Notes under the pieces: model-generated
The model's database searches: none
What the model saw: the letters and a program-made list of their open reading frames with translations, nothing else
What the model was told of the DNA's origin: nothing
Translations under genes and position numbers: made by a program
Assembly (NCBI GenBank): GCA_949358305.1
Contig: OX442315.1
Location: 9,760,427-9,824,426 of the forward strand
Reading direction: 5' to 3'
DNA: 64,000 nt
Origin: Strigamia acuminata
Taxonomy: Eukaryota > Arthropoda > Chilopoda > Geophilomorpha > Linotaeniidae
Shown here: positions 10,837 to 20,906 of the stretch, in pieces
Position numbering within the stretch: the first letter of the stretch is position 1
Layout of the letters: the number at the start of each line of letters is the position of its first letter

Positions 10837-10854
10837 ATTCAGCTTCGTCTGCGC
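10803..10854 (+). promoter_or_regulatory. Gypsy-1 programmed -1 frameshift signal
   Basis: The heptamer A AAA AAC (10803-10809) lies in the Gag frame as GCA AAA AAC. After six bases, GCGCAG (10816-10821) can pair with CTGCGC (10849-10854), giving a stem. A -1 slip enters the pol frame, which is open from 10797 to 14939. The heptamer, short spacer and stem match known retroviral frameshift signals; function is inferred. Confidence 0.8.
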
Positions 10855-13800
10855 CAGCCGCGGAAATTAAAAAGAAGAAATATCACACTGGACCCGCAGG
10901 TCATGCCTTGGCAGAGGCACAGATCAAAGACCGCATACAGATCGTTCCGAAGAAGGAGGAAAAAGTGACGTTAACGAGTATGCAAGTGAGAACGAAACCG
11001 GAGGTCGACATGGATTGGACGGACCTTCCGTTCAATCTGGAGGTTGAGCCCCAGACATTACGCGTATTTCACTGCAATGTCACGAAAGCACATTGCGAAA
11101 CTCTGTGTATGCTGCCAGTGGAGATAGAAAACCAAAAATTGTTCGGTCTACTGGATTCAGGAGCGGATCGTTCATTCATATCCGAAGATATAGTAAAAGA
11201 CTTGGATATTGGAAAGAAGGTGGCACAAGTGAACGCGAACGTAGAATTGCTCACCGCCAACGGCTACGTCAAGCCGAAGGGCGTAGTTCGCATCATGATC
11301 GACTGGACGGGGGGGAACCTGTCCCACCCCTTCATAGTCTTGCCATCCCACGACAAAGTATTCCTCCTAGGGATGGACATCATGGCGAAACTGAAAATTC
11401 AGCCAAACCCGATAACCCGTTCATGGAACTGGATAAGTCCCGAGGGAGAACGGTCAGTCCCCGTAGTTCCCCAAAAATTACTGGACGAAGCCAAGGACAA
11501 AGAGGAATACGGAAGAGGATTGCGAAAATTCGTCCAAGATTACGATTTCGCAGCCTTCACTCTGGAATTACAGAGGAGTAACGTCGTGGACACCCTGGTC
11601 GGGGAGGCAGCACTGCGTGTTAACGAGGCATCGCTACTAAGGCGAGTGCTTCGAAAGCATGAAAGAATTCTGACCAAGACACCTGGTCGAACGACGGAAG
11701 CAACACACGAAATAGTCTTAACCACAGACAAGCCGATTCGAGTGCCTTACAAGGGGATGAACCCCCAGAAAAGAGACATCGTGACGCAAATGTGCCAAGA
11801 CATGCTCGACAAGGGCATAGTAACGCAAGCCCTGGGCGAATACGCCATGCGGATCGTCCTGGTGATGCGTCCAGGCTCGGAACCTCGACTATGCATTGAT
11901 TATCGCCCCCTGAACGCGATAACGGTTATAGACCCGATTCAGATGCCGTCTATAGACTCGATCCTCCGGGAACTGAGCCCGTTCAAGTGGGTAACCACCA
12001 TGGACCTGTCAAAGGGGTATTGGCAAGTGGAGCTAAAACCCGAAGACAAACTGAAAACGGCTTTCTACTCCCCGATAGGAAGACTAATGTTCAACGTGAT
12101 GCCGTTCGGGCTTGTAAACGCCCCGAGCACGTTCCAGAAACTGATCGAAAGCGTGTTGGGAGATATGCTGCACGACTTCGTGTGGGCGTATCTCGACGAC
12201 ATCATAATAACGTCGGACACATTCGAAGAACATATAGACCACATCGATAGAGTGGTCTCTCGCCTAGCCAAGGCAGGACTCCACATCCATCCAGGGAAGA
12301 GCAAGTTTTGCAGGAAAGAGCTTGCCTTCCTAGGATATCGAATAGGAGTCGAGGGAATCGCGATTGACCCCGAAAAAGTCAAAGCAATAAACGGATTCCC
12401 CGCCCCCGAAGATATAAAAGGTGTCCAGAGATTCATGGGCATGGTCAATTTCTTCGGCCGACTACTCTCTGGTCTGGCTGAAGTGGCCGCGCCTATAACG
12501 GATCTCTTACGAACGGATAAAGAGTTTGAGTGGACGGTCCAGTGCGAGGCCGCATTTAGCACTATCAAGCAAATGCTGGCTGACGTCGAAAAGATGCCAT
12601 TGCCGGACCTAAACCGACCGTTCGTGTTGCACACCGACGCGAGTAAAATCGGACTGGGTGCAGCCCTTCTGCAGACCCACGTGTACAACGGAATCTCGCA
12701 AGAAGTACCCTGTATGTTTATAAGCAGAAAAATACAGGGCGCGGAGAAAAATTATACGGCAACGGAACTAGAATGCCTAGCCGTAATTTGGGCAGTTCGG
12801 AAATTTCGCGACTATCTGGAGTACACGAACTTCGAGGTTCAGACAGATCACCAGGCACTAAGCTGGTTGATGAAGCTCAAGGAACCCTCCGGCCGACTCG
12901 CACGATGGCAACTGGAGTTAATGGCGTGCGATATAACAATTACGTACCGCCCCGGGAAGTACAATCATGTGGCCGACGCCCTCTCGAGAGCCCCAGCCTC
13001 TGACCCCCAGGGACCAGACGACGACGGCGAGGACGACACCCACCTCTTGTACTGCCCGACTCCACGGAGAATATGGCGTTTGCGAAAGGCGAACGAGCTA
13101 CCAGTGATGGAGCCTGAAGATAGAACGTTTTGTGGTTTTTGGACTCGAACATACCAGCCAGCTGGGACAAACAATTCAACATCCGAAATTCAATCTCCGC
13201 CCCCCGGAGAAACCCACAAAACACTACTACGCGCCTTCACAGCAAAAATTGAAGAAAAAACACAATACGCTCCACCCACGAGACGTGAGTTCGTCGAACA
13301 CCAGGCAGCAGACACAAAATGTCAAATTATAACGCAATATTTGCTGAACGGCGAATTTCCGGAAGGGATGACAAACCCACACCGCCGGAAACAGTTCGTC
13401 AAAGAAGCAACAAGCTACCTCATAGATGATGAACTCCTGGTAAAATACCACCCGACGTTTCAAGATGACCTCAGCGGAGCGGGAAACTCGGTTAAAGTGG
13501 TCGTGCCGGCATCGCTGCACACCCGACTGTTGTGGCTGATGCACGGACACCCGCTCGCCAGCCATTCTGGCGTGGCGAGGACCCTTTATCGAGTAAAACA
13601 ACTTTTCTTCTGGCCGGGCGCGCGGCAAAAGATAACGAAATTTATCCGACACTGCCCCCGGTGCCAAGCGTGCAGACCGCGAGATAAAGTGGCCAGAAAC
13701 GCCATGTCTCTCGGACCCTACGCACCGTTTGACTGCTTAAGCATAGACTTGATGGGCCCCAAGCCCACAACGGGAAACAAGAACATGTATATTCTCGTAA

Positions 13801-14939
13801 TTATGGACGTGGCCACCCGATGGCCGGAGCTGTACGCCCTCGCGAAGCCCTCGGCTGAAAACATAGTCGAGTGCCTTTACGACGTGGCAATGCGATTTGG
13901 GTTTCCCAGAAAACTCATTTCGGATAACGGCCCCCAATTCCGATCGAGAATATATAAGGACTTCTGTAGAAAATTTAAAATGGATGCATCAAACACCTCC
14001 ACGTATAATCCTCAGACAAACCCAGTCGAGAGATTAAATAAAGACATAAAATATGCGCTGACAGTATTCACCGATATTCACAATCGATGGGACGAATACC
14101 TGCGAGAAATCGCTTTCAGCATTCGCTCAACCGTGTCAAGAACACGCGAATTCTCACCGGCGTACCTCAACTTCGCCCGCGAATTAAGGATGCCATGGGA
14201 CCCACGCGTTGCCGAAGCTGTTAACGTATTAGACCCATCGAGCCCACACGAGTACGTGTGCCGGTTGGAACAGACTATATCCGACACATACCAGCATATG
14301 ATGGCGCATATTTTCAACATGAGAGAAAGAATCGCAGATAAAGAAGGCGATCTCGCTTTCGCGAACTTTAAAGTGAATGATCTAGTGTGGAAGGAGGCAC
14401 ACACGTTGTCCAATGCAGCGAGGGGCATCGCCGCAGGTTTAGCCGACAAGAGGGACGGTCCCTATGTAATTGTGGCCGAACACGGCGGCAACGCATACCA
14501 ACTACGCCGCTTAGAGGACAACAAAAATTTTCAGTCGATACATGGCCGAGATTTAAGGCCATATCTGCCAGAGTTTCCCCAAGAAATCTGGCTGGAAGGT
14601 CAGACACACAGCGGCCAAGGGGGCACCGTGGTCGACACGTTCCAAAAAACAAATGAAGCTGAAAATATAGCGGAGGACGAGGATGAATTCTTCGACGCCG
14701 AATCTCCGGCCGACGAGGCTCCAGCACAGCCGGAGCAAGCAATTTCGGAGAGGGAGGAAGCAGAAGAAAGTACTTCTGAAATGGAAAATAAAAAAATTAG
14801 TAATGAGAAAAATGCCAACACATCGGAGATGAACGAGCAAGTAGAGTCACGATCTACGAGCACGTCGAAAATCAACCTTCGACCACGACGAAGCAATAAT
14901 CCGTTCATTCGGGACGGCAAAGTCGTGGGGAAGAACTAA
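10809..14939 (+). CDS. pol: Gypsy-1 Pol: protease, RT, RNase H, integrase
   Basis: Coordinates start where the -1 frame is entered; there is no need for an own ATG. With residue 1 at 10908: protease LLDSGADRSFI near 80, RT with LCIDYRPLNAI near 325 and YLDD near 428, RNase H HTDAS near 574 and the DHQALSWLM region, integrase zinc finger (HGHPLASHSG to CPRCQAC) near 878-920, catalytic Asp in SIDLMGP, Asp in ISDNGPQF and Glu in NPVERLNKD, then the GPYVIV motif near 1185. The last about 110 residues are acidic and then basic. All catalytic residues are present. The integrase comes after RNase H, the Ty3/gypsy order. I see no chromodomain. Confidence 0.97.
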   Translation, partial: LPSAGVAEINSASSAPAAEIKKKKYHTGPAGHALAEAQIKDRIQIVPKKEEKVTLTSMQVRTKPEVDMDWTDLPFNLEVEPQTLRVFHCNVTKAHCETLCMLPVEIENQKLFGLLDSGADRSFISEDIVKDLDIGKKVAQVNANVELLTANGYVKPKGVVRIMIDWTGGNLSHPFIVLPSHDKVFLLGMDIMAKLKIQPNPITRSWNWISPEGERSVPVVPQKLLDEAKDKEEYGRGLRKFVQDYDFAAFTLELQRSNVVDTLVGEAALRVNEASLLRRVLRKHERILTKTPGRTTEATHEIVLTTDKPIRVPYKGMNPQKRDIVTQMCQDMLDKGIVTQALGEYAMRIVLVMRPGSEPRLCIDYRPLNAITVIDPIQMPSIDSILRELSPFKWVTTMDLSKGYWQVELKPEDKLKTAFYSPIGRLMFNVMPFGLVNAPSTFQKLIESVLGDMLHDFVWAYLDDIIITSDTFEEHIDHIDRVVSRLAKAGLHIHPGKSKFCRKELAFLGYRIGVEGIAIDPEKVKAINGFPAPEDIKGVQRFMGMVNFFGRLLSGLAEVAAPITDLLRTDKEFEWTVQCEAAFSTIKQMLADVEKMPLPDLNRPFVLHTDASKIGLGAALLQTHVYNGISQEVPCMFISRKIQGAEKNYTATELECLAVIWAVRKFRDYLEYTNFEVQTDHQALSWLMKLKEPSGRLARWQLELMACDITITYRPGKYNHVADALSRAPASDPQGPDDDGEDDTHLLYCPTPRRIWRLRKANELPVMEPEDRTFCGFWTRTYQPAGTNNSTSEIQSPPPGETHKTLLRAFTAKIEEKTQYAPPTRREFVEHQAADTKCQIITQYLLNGEFPEGMTNPHRRKQFVKEATSYLIDDELLVKYHPTFQDDLSGAGNSVKVVVPASLHTRLLWLMHGHPLASHSGVARTLYRVKQLFFWPGARQKITKFIRHCPRCQACRPRDKVARNAMSLGPYAPFDCLSIDLMGPKPTTGNKNMYILVIMDVATRWPELYALAKPSAENIVECLYDVAMRFGFPRKLISDNGPQFRSRIYKDFCRKFKMDASNTSTYNPQTNPVERLNKDIKYALTVFTDIHNRWDEYLREIAFSIRSTVSRTREFSPAYLNFARELRMPWDPRVAEAVNVLDPSSPHEYVCRLEQTISDTYQHMMAHIFNMRERIADKEGDLAFANFKVNDLVWKEAHTLSNAARGIAAGLADKRDGPYVIVAEHGGNAYQLRRLEDNKNFQSIHGRDLRPYLPEFPQEIWLEGQTHSGQGGTVVDTFQKTNEAENIAEDEDEFFDAESPADEAPAQPEQAISEREEAEESTSEMENKKISNEKNANTSEMNEQVESRSTSTSKINLRPRRSNNPFIRDGKVVGKN

Positions 14940-15319
14940 AAATAAAAGAAAATGTGATAACATGGAGCGGAGGCCTTGTAAAATAAAAAGATTTACTTAC
15001 GAGAGCTGCTGCACATGTTGAGACGCGAAAAATTAGCTAAATCCAAACTTCGCAACGAATTGTCGCAGTCACCACTAACAGACGAGAAGTTATGACGTAG
15101 CGGGCGACCACGTGACAACGAAACCACGCGGTCGACCCCGTAGCGTCATTGCCAGCACGGCGGATCTCGCAAAATACGAGACGCGTTCGAGACCCACAAT
15201 TCTCAGCGTCGATAGGCCCAGTTTCCGACTGTTTTTAACACGACGAGACGTGTTTTTGCTTCTCCCCCAAAGAGAAAGACAAAGACCTCTCAAACAAAAC
15301 TTCATTTTCCTAAATTGAA
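14940..15319 (+). other. Gypsy-1 spacer between pol and ORF3
   Basis: No coding frame I can support. The stretch ends with a pyrimidine-rich TTCATTTTCCTAAATTG just before the ATG at 15320. It may be the 5' part of an ORF3 exon or hold an acceptor for a subgenomic transcript. Confidence 0.4.
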
Positions 15320-15436
15320 ATGGCCGATCGACGCAACCCACGATTAGAGCCGAGCGCATCGTCGAGAGACGAGAGCGACGGCCTAATCGTAAATGCAGAA
15401 GAAGATGAGAATTGGGACGAACAACCGCCGTTGCAG
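15320..15436 (+). CDS. Gypsy-1 ORF3, candidate first exon
   Basis: ATG at 15320 opens 39 codons (MADRRNPRLEPSASS and on, acidic end) followed directly by CAG/GTAAAT, a strong 5' splice site, and then by a stop if unspliced. The next candidate exon at 15556 follows a pyrimidine-rich TTTTATTGTTGATTTAAG acceptor, but this join is out of frame with the open frame there. So either another site is used or the exon pair is damaged. Support for translation is weak. Confidence 0.4.
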
Positions 15437-15555
15437 GTAAATTAGTGTGATTTCCCCAGAGAAATCACATAATTCTTTGAATCTGTTGCATCCAACCCAG
15501 ATTGGAGCGTGACTTGTGACTGATATATTTCTTTCTGTTTTATTGTTGATTTAAG

Positions 15556-15673
15556 GCTGGCTAAAAACCCGAGAGTGGACCCAGATTCACCTCGGAGTCA
15601 AGGCCGCCAAAAAACTAGAACAAAGGAAGTGTTCGCGGAATGGCGTCGTGGCAAACCAAAACCAAAACTAAAG
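15556..15673 (+). CDS. Gypsy-1 ORF3, candidate middle exon
   Basis: After the TTTAAG acceptor (AG at 15554-15555) a basic frame of 39 codons is open (15557-15673), ending in KPKPKLK before GGTTTTC, a weak donor. It ends on a codon boundary, as the next exon at 15998 begins on one, so this splice would be in frame. It is a small, inferred exon. Confidence 0.35.
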
Positions 15674-15997
15674 GTTTTCTTTCTTTTAAATTTAAACATC
15701 GTAATAAATTAAAATACGATTAGAGTTAAAATAAAAAAGTTTAACGTAAGAAATTAAAATTTAACGATCGGTTTTGCCTGCGACCCCTTCCAAAAAAGCG
15801 GATCACCTGAGTTCAAAAGTAGTGTTGGATCAGCGCTACGACGGCGGAGATCATCGCAGAACTGCGAAACAAGAAAATAAGACCGACGGCCGCAACAAAA
15901 GAAAGGAGTTGCTGCCACCGTCGATCTTGAGCATATTTCTGATCCCCATCGTTAACTGGGATTTATTATATTAATCTTGTGATCTAAAATTATTCAG
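15674..15997 (+). other. Gypsy-1 candidate intron before ORF3 main exon
   Basis: AT-rich first half with many stops, a pyrimidine tract TTTTCTTTCTTTT at its start and ATTATTCAG at its end. A fortuitous short frame crosses 15774-15974. I see no other feature. Confidence 0.4.
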
Positions 15998-18784
15998 GTC
16001 GACCCGCTAGAATCGTGGGACGCCCTGCCTCCGACGGCGTCAACCGCCAACAACATCTTTCGCGGAGCCCTGCCGATTTACCTGCGGCAGGCCTATCCTG
16101 CAGAGACCAGCGCCTGGAAAATCCGATTGATGTATTCCAGGACCCTCGAGGAAAAATTCGAGCGATCAAAAACGCTGGTCGAGTGCATGACGAAGGAGAT
16201 GAGGGAGCGAGTGGGGCCGCGGATCCCACCCGATGCGGATCCGCCGAGCCCCGTTTACTCCGGGTACCTGGAAGAGGCTTACCCAGGCACGGTGGCCGAG
16301 CTGCACACCTCCCATAGGTGGAGCGAGGCCCCGACCTTGGCAGCCCGCCAGAGAATAGTGGACGACGAGATCAAACGCTTAAAGCGCACCGAGACTCACG
16401 GAGTAACCCGAGTTCTCGAGAGAAACGGTTTCTCCCCCGAAGAAATCCGTAGATGGCTTCGCGACATCGAAGAAGATCATCTGACACCCAGATGGATACC
16501 GCCGGCGAATTTTACGGCCACGCAGTCTGAGATGTGGCAGTTATACCACGCTGGTATCCTGGGAAGTCGCCGCCATCACAGAAGATCGAAGCGTCCGGCG
16601 GAGTCCGCCCCACGCGGACCCGCACGAAGAAGACAGGCCGTCTCCCCAATAGAGGCCGGCCCGTCAACGAGCCGCGACTACCGCAGCCGCTCGAGCAGCT
16701 CCAGTTCCCGAACTCGAGTTGTCGTGCGCTCGGAGTGTCGCCGAGTAGTAACGCTCGAGCCTGCCTCGCCAGACGACGCGCGGGCTGAGCGAACAGTCGA
16801 ATCTTCCGCCCACTGGGCTGCGAGGACCGAGACACACCAAGATCGAGGAAAGAAAAGATCCTCGTTGTTCATGGCGATTACCACACAGTCGTCAGATCAA
16901 TCCTCGTCGCGACGAACCGTCTCATCACACCAGAGACCGAATTCTCCGACGGACGTCCCCCAGAGGACGGCCCAACGAAGATCCGTCGCAGCCAGCACCC
17001 GGAGGAATCGAAAGCGCAAAGTACGTCAGAAGTTGCGAGCACAATCCCTGATAGCTAAGGGATTAGAGAAGGAGCGAGAGATGGCCGCCGCGAAACGGTC
17101 CGAACCCCAGAGTCTCGGACCCACGGCTGGACCGTCCAGGCGCCAAGCAGAGATTGATTTGGGAGAGTTGACGGAAGAGCAAATGTCCCCAGATGAGTCG
17201 GACAAAGATGGGCCGGTTACAAAACAGGATCTGGCCGTAGCATTGAAGAACGCCTTCCGAGGATACGCGGCCAACCGGCCGTCGGGCTCAACACCGGCTG
17301 TGCCCACCGCGCTTGTGCCCCCACAAGTGCAATCGCGATGGCCGCCACTCCTCGAGGGTACAAACCCAGCCGTGACCGCTTGGACCCCTCCCCGGATGAT
17401 TCCGGTGGGGGATCCAGCTCCGAAGCGGGTCAGATACGATAATCTACCCGGGCTGGGCCGTCCACCGTCACCCCCAACGCCACGAGTGTGTCGACCTTAT
17501 CGCAACGCCGAATGGTACGCCCAGCGAGAGATGGACGCTCGATGCCGGCGTGAAGCGGCCTATCCCCCACTCAGCGAGCTACAAGAATATCTGGCCGAAT
17601 ACGAGAACCCCGCGATTGCCGAGTTGGCCATACGACAGGCCGACGCCGCCCAAACCCACCACATCAATTGGGCGATCGAACAGATGCGGACGCTGTCACA
17701 ACAATTCAGTGGCAATCCGGACCGCGCTCACCCCTGCCATCGGAGCAGTTTGAATTTGGCAGTGACGAACGTCATGGCCCAGCTGCTGTCCCTGGGCGTC
17801 TTCTTGGACAGTCGGCAGGCTATGGCGGCCTGGACAATCGTCGACCGTGAGGGAGTTCACCTTCCTCGGGCGTTGTACCAGGTATGGGCCGGATGGACTC
17901 CTGAGCCCGCCTCGCTGCGCTTCGACCTGGCCAGGAATACGGAGAACCCAGACCTGCAGTTTTCGAAGATGCGTTCGTTGGCATTCCGCTACCGGAACCC
18001 CGGAGTCCACCCTTCCTTGTTGCGAACAATTCGGGAGGCTCCGGAGATACCGGGAACGACAGCGAGCCTCCCACAGGCCATCGAGACCGCCCCCCCAGAG
18101 GCGGCGGTCCAACCATACATACCGACCCCAAAGCCGGTATTCCCAAAGGAGAAGCGGTATGCGAATCGACCCAAATTGATTCCGAAGCGCTCCAACCGAG
18201 GACCGCGAACTCCTCCGCTGCCCTCTCCTTCGCCACCAGCGGCAGAGCTGGCCGCTCTTACAACAGAGCCGGCTACGCCACCGTTGGAGAGTCCAATGGA
18301 GATTCCACTTCCTCCATCGCCTCCGCCGCCCCCAGCAGCGCAGCTTTATTTGAGGCTGGGAGTGGAATACCCCTTCCTTCAGATGTCGGAGTTCACGCGA
18401 CAACGCATCATTGACTCCGATGATCACGGCGAGTCGGTCCTCAAATGGCTGAACAGAGAGGCCCGATCTACCATGGACGCCGTCTTCCATCGCCGAATCT
18501 TGCGAGCCCACCGGAAACCCGGATCGAGCGCCGAGTCGCGAAGGATCCGGCTCGTTCCCGACCGATTCCCGGCATCCACCCGGATTTGGATCCACGAACG
18601 TACGGGACTGATTGGCGAGCCGGTCGGCGGTCACCCGCAGTACTTCATCAACGAGCGACAGAATCCTGCGGATCTGACAACCTCTCTGCCCCCGGATTTA
18701 CCACCGCCGCCCCCGGCAGTGCCACCAGTGATCCTCCGCCCATGCAGAGGAGTGCTGCCGGCTCTTCGCAGAGGAGAGCGATAA
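15998..18784 (+). CDS. Gypsy-1 ORF3, long protein of unknown function
   Basis: The frame is open for 928 codons from the splice acceptor AAAATTATTCAG (AG at 15996-15997) to TAA at 18782. No ATG is needed if it is a spliced exon; the first in-frame ATG is at 16130. The protein has an N-terminal helical part, an Arg/Ser-rich stretch (RSRSSSSSSRTR) near residues 225-240, more basic nuclear-signal-like runs, a middle helical region and a Pro-rich part near 680-780. It has few cysteines, no signal peptide and no membrane segment, so it is not a typical envelope. It ends 32 bases before the purine tract. I recognise no family. A role as an RNA- or chromatin-binding accessory protein is only a guess. 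Confidence 0.75.
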   Translation, partial: VDPLESWDALPPTASTANNIFRGALPIYLRQAYPAETSAWKIRLMYSRTLEEKFERSKTLVECMTKEMRERVGPRIPPDADPPSPVYSGYLEEAYPGTVAELHTSHRWSEAPTLAARQRIVDDEIKRLKRTETHGVTRVLERNGFSPEEIRRWLRDIEEDHLTPRWIPPANFTATQSEMWQLYHAGILGSRRHHRRSKRPAESAPRGPARRRQAVSPIEAGPSTSRDYRSRSSSSSSRTRVVVRSECRRVVTLEPASPDDARAERTVESSAHWAARTETHQDRGKKRSSLFMAITTQSSDQSSSRRTVSSHQRPNSPTDVPQRTAQRRSVAASTRRNRKRKVRQKLRAQSLIAKGLEKEREMAAAKRSEPQSLGPTAGPSRRQAEIDLGELTEEQMSPDESDKDGPVTKQDLAVALKNAFRGYAANRPSGSTPAVPTALVPPQVQSRWPPLLEGTNPAVTAWTPPRMIPVGDPAPKRVRYDNLPGLGRPPSPPTPRVCRPYRNAEWYAQREMDARCRREAAYPPLSELQEYLAEYENPAIAELAIRQADAAQTHHINWAIEQMRTLSQQFSGNPDRAHPCHRSSLNLAVTNVMAQLLSLGVFLDSRQAMAAWTIVDREGVHLPRALYQVWAGWTPEPASLRFDLARNTENPDLQFSKMRSLAFRYRNPGVHPSLLRTIREAPEIPGTTASLPQAIETAPPEAAVQPYIPTPKPVFPKEKRYANRPKLIPKRSNRGPRTPPLPSPSPPAAELAALTTEPATPPLESPMEIPLPPSPPPPPAAQLYLRLGVEYPFLQMSEFTRQRIIDSDDHGESVLKWLNREARSTMDAVFHRRILRAHRKPGSSAESRRIRLVPDRFPASTRIWIHERTGLIGEPVGGHPQYFINERQNPADLTTSLPPDLPPPPPAVPPVILRPCRGVLPALRRGER

Positions 18785-18813
18785 AATTGAGATCGCTCCG
18801 ATCCGAGATCGAA

Positions 18814-18828
18814 GCTGGAGGAGGGACG
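18814..18828 (+). other. Gypsy-1 polypurine tract
   Basis: The purine-rich stretch CTGGAGGAGGGACG abuts the right LTR at 18829. It is the expected primer for plus-strand DNA. Confidence 0.8.
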
Positions 18829-19648
18829 TGTGGTGACCCAGTTGGATAAGTGTCCCCCCAGGGCGGATGCTTGTCCTCTGAGTCACTGTGATTGAAGAGT
18901 CGTTCCCCCCCGAGTTGGCTCCACCTCCCCATGGCAGGTGTGTGCCCCGAGGGGGAGGAAGCGGCTGATGGTCAGCCCCCATTGGTTGATCGCCGGCCCT
19001 TCACCCCACTGCATAAAAGGCTGTGTTTCCCGCCTAAAGTCAGAACTTACACAAACGACACCAAGAACACAGCAACTACCTCACCGTCAGGCCAACTTCA
19101 ACTACAAGTTAGGATTGATCGAGGATCGCTGAGTAAAGTGCAAACTGTAACTCTCACGAAGTCACTTGCGAGCTATTCCTGCGAAAGCACGAGAATAGCC
19201 CTTGTGAAATCACCCAGAATAATCGCCCAGACGATTATTCGCCGAAGTAAGTGTCCGAGTGCTTTGTAGGGAACCCCAAAGTTCCTAGACGAGGCCTCTG
19301 CGACGCTAAACAAACCCTAGACAACAGGCACGGATAGAAGACTCGAAAGAGCATTCCACCGCGTCCGTGAAGACGAATCCGTGACGAATTGACGACAACT
19401 CGAGACGCCGCCTTTGTTCCGCCGACCACGCGGAATCGACGACGCCATCTTGAGAAATCCTTTGTTCGACGCTGACCACGTCGACTCTAGAATTATTACT
19501 GAGTGTATTTTAAAGGCATAAAGCCTGGTGAATAAATTACCTGTTTATTTACATACATTTGGTATTCATTTGGGTATTTACATAATTGATCACAGGTAAA
19601 GTATTACACGTTAGCGCTATTTAAACCTATACCAAGTAGGACGCGACA
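18829..19648 (+). repeat. Gypsy-1 3' LTR
   Basis: 820 bp, same length as the 5' LTR and identical wherever I compared them. TATA-like box at 19013-19020 and AATAAA at 19531-19536. It is followed by the target duplication TACT (19649-19652). Confidence 0.96.
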
Positions 19649-19652
19649 TACT

Positions 19653-19925
19653 TTCGCACTTATTGACTTCTTCGCTTAGCGCCAATGGGGGATTTTCTAG
19701 TTTCAACAAGTCTAATGTTGAGGGGACTTCCTGATGAGGGGATATTGGCACCCTATCCTTCGATGGAATTTCAACTTCCAAACCTCCAATGCCACTGCCT
19801 AAGTTGGCAAATTCTAGAGAAGGTTGCAATTCACTTGTGCACCTGGCACAAGACTTAACCTGTCCCACGATGCACAGATACCCGTTACGGGCCAATCCGT
19901 GATGCGTTTGTGCCCGTCGCACCAA
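19653..19925 (-). pseudogene. Copia-1 polyprotein, part upstream of the Gypsy-1 insertion
   Basis: Read on the minus strand, the frame ends at the Gypsy-1 insertion and continues in frame at 6781. It contains ELQPSLEFANL, VPISPHQEVPSTLDLLKLENPPL, closely like the segments after the integrase region of Copia-2 (about 22690-22870) and Copia-4 (about 57600-57780). Upstream of ELQPSLE the similarity stops and a CARC-containing sequence unlike the relatives begins, so the integrase region was deleted or replaced. Confidence 0.75.
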
Positions 19926-20906
19926 ACCCGTCCAAAAAACTCGAAATCGTCCTCGAAATAATTCTAAACGTCGCTGAAACGTTTGTTACCGACTCAAAAA
20001 ACGTCTACCTGACGTTATTCCACGCTGGAATGCTCAATTACGGTGAGCGACGTCTTCAAAACGTTGCGGGAATCCAATCTCGATCGCCGCCGCCGAAAAA
20101 CGCTTCGTTTTCGTCGAAAAATGCTCCAAATCGATTCTAAACCGATCCTAATCGCTTCCTAAGGCTCTTATGTGGTCCCACGTTGTAATTTCCAGCGCTG
20201 GGATCCACTCGTCGACTCGAAAACAGTCCAAACGCGGCCTCAAACTCGTATCGCACTGGGCGCCGCCATCTTGGATTTCCGAAAAAGCGATATCGTTTAT
20301 GAAGAACAAATCCACTTATTCCGACAGTTTCCAACTGCTTAAACCTAATATTTTAACGAAATAGGCTTATCTTCCTTGGTATTTATCCAAACACTGTCAT
20401 TCCACATCGAAAAACATGCAAAAACTATCGAAAATCGATGAATTTTGGTTCCGCCGACCCCTTTGCGGGCTGCTCTGCTTCGCGACGTCGACTCGACGAT
20501 CCACGATGCCGCGAATTTGCTTCGCGCTCCCGCCCGGCGTTCCGGCGATGTCCGTAAACACGAAAAACGATCTCCGCAAATGGAAAAACACAAACAAAGG
20601 TAAGTAATTCTTTTTATTACCTACTTACAATGTCCTAAAGTGTTTCCAATGTTTTCTGGCCGTCCTTCCTTCGTTTTACACGAATAATGGCCGCAATTTC
20701 ACACAAAATGGCGCCGAATTTGCTTCGGGTTGCTGCTCCTTGTCGGCGGCTTCACTGCCGCGCGCTAATGGAAAATGCCGTGAAAATGCCTCGCGATTCC
20801 CGTACGTCGCTGCCGCTCGTCCTTGACGTTCGCCTTTGACCTCCCGGAGGTAGAAAACGACGTAGAATCCGAATTTGAGGTCAGTTTCAGTGCCAGGACT
20901 CACCAC
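19926..20906 (-). other. Copia-1 leader region
   Basis: About 1 kb between the primer site and the remaining coding part. It has no counterpart elsewhere in the window. A 78-codon frame starts near the primer site (20912 to 20676, minus), but I recognise no Gag in it. The region may carry packaging signals, which is what a parasite element must keep. Confidence 0.45.

Larger units (their letters stand above)
6782..19648 (+). mobile_element. Gypsy-1: large, apparently intact Ty3/gypsy element with a third ORF
   Basis: This 12.9 kb element has 820 bp LTRs of equal length in which I saw no difference, a tRNA-Pro-type primer site, gag, pol and a third ORF, and a purine tract before the right LTR. 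TACT flanks it at 6778-6781 and 19649-19652. It sits in the Copia-1 reading frame, so it is the innermost and youngest layer of this nest. Its coding part is visibly GC-richer than the surrounding elements. Everything needed for autonomous movement is seen uninterrupted, so it may be active. Confidence 0.96.

Noticed and set aside
10809-14939. Chromodomain at the integrase end
   Set aside because: The tail is acidic then basic with no chromodomain aromatic residues.
16512-18634. Long minus-strand frames opposite Gypsy-1 ORF3 (for example 17696-18634)
   Set aside because: GC-rich sequence gives shadow frames; no known motif, and the plus frame has the splice acceptor and length.
15998-18784. 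Envelope gene in Gypsy-1
   Set aside because: Position fits, but there is no signal peptide, membrane anchor or cysteine pattern.
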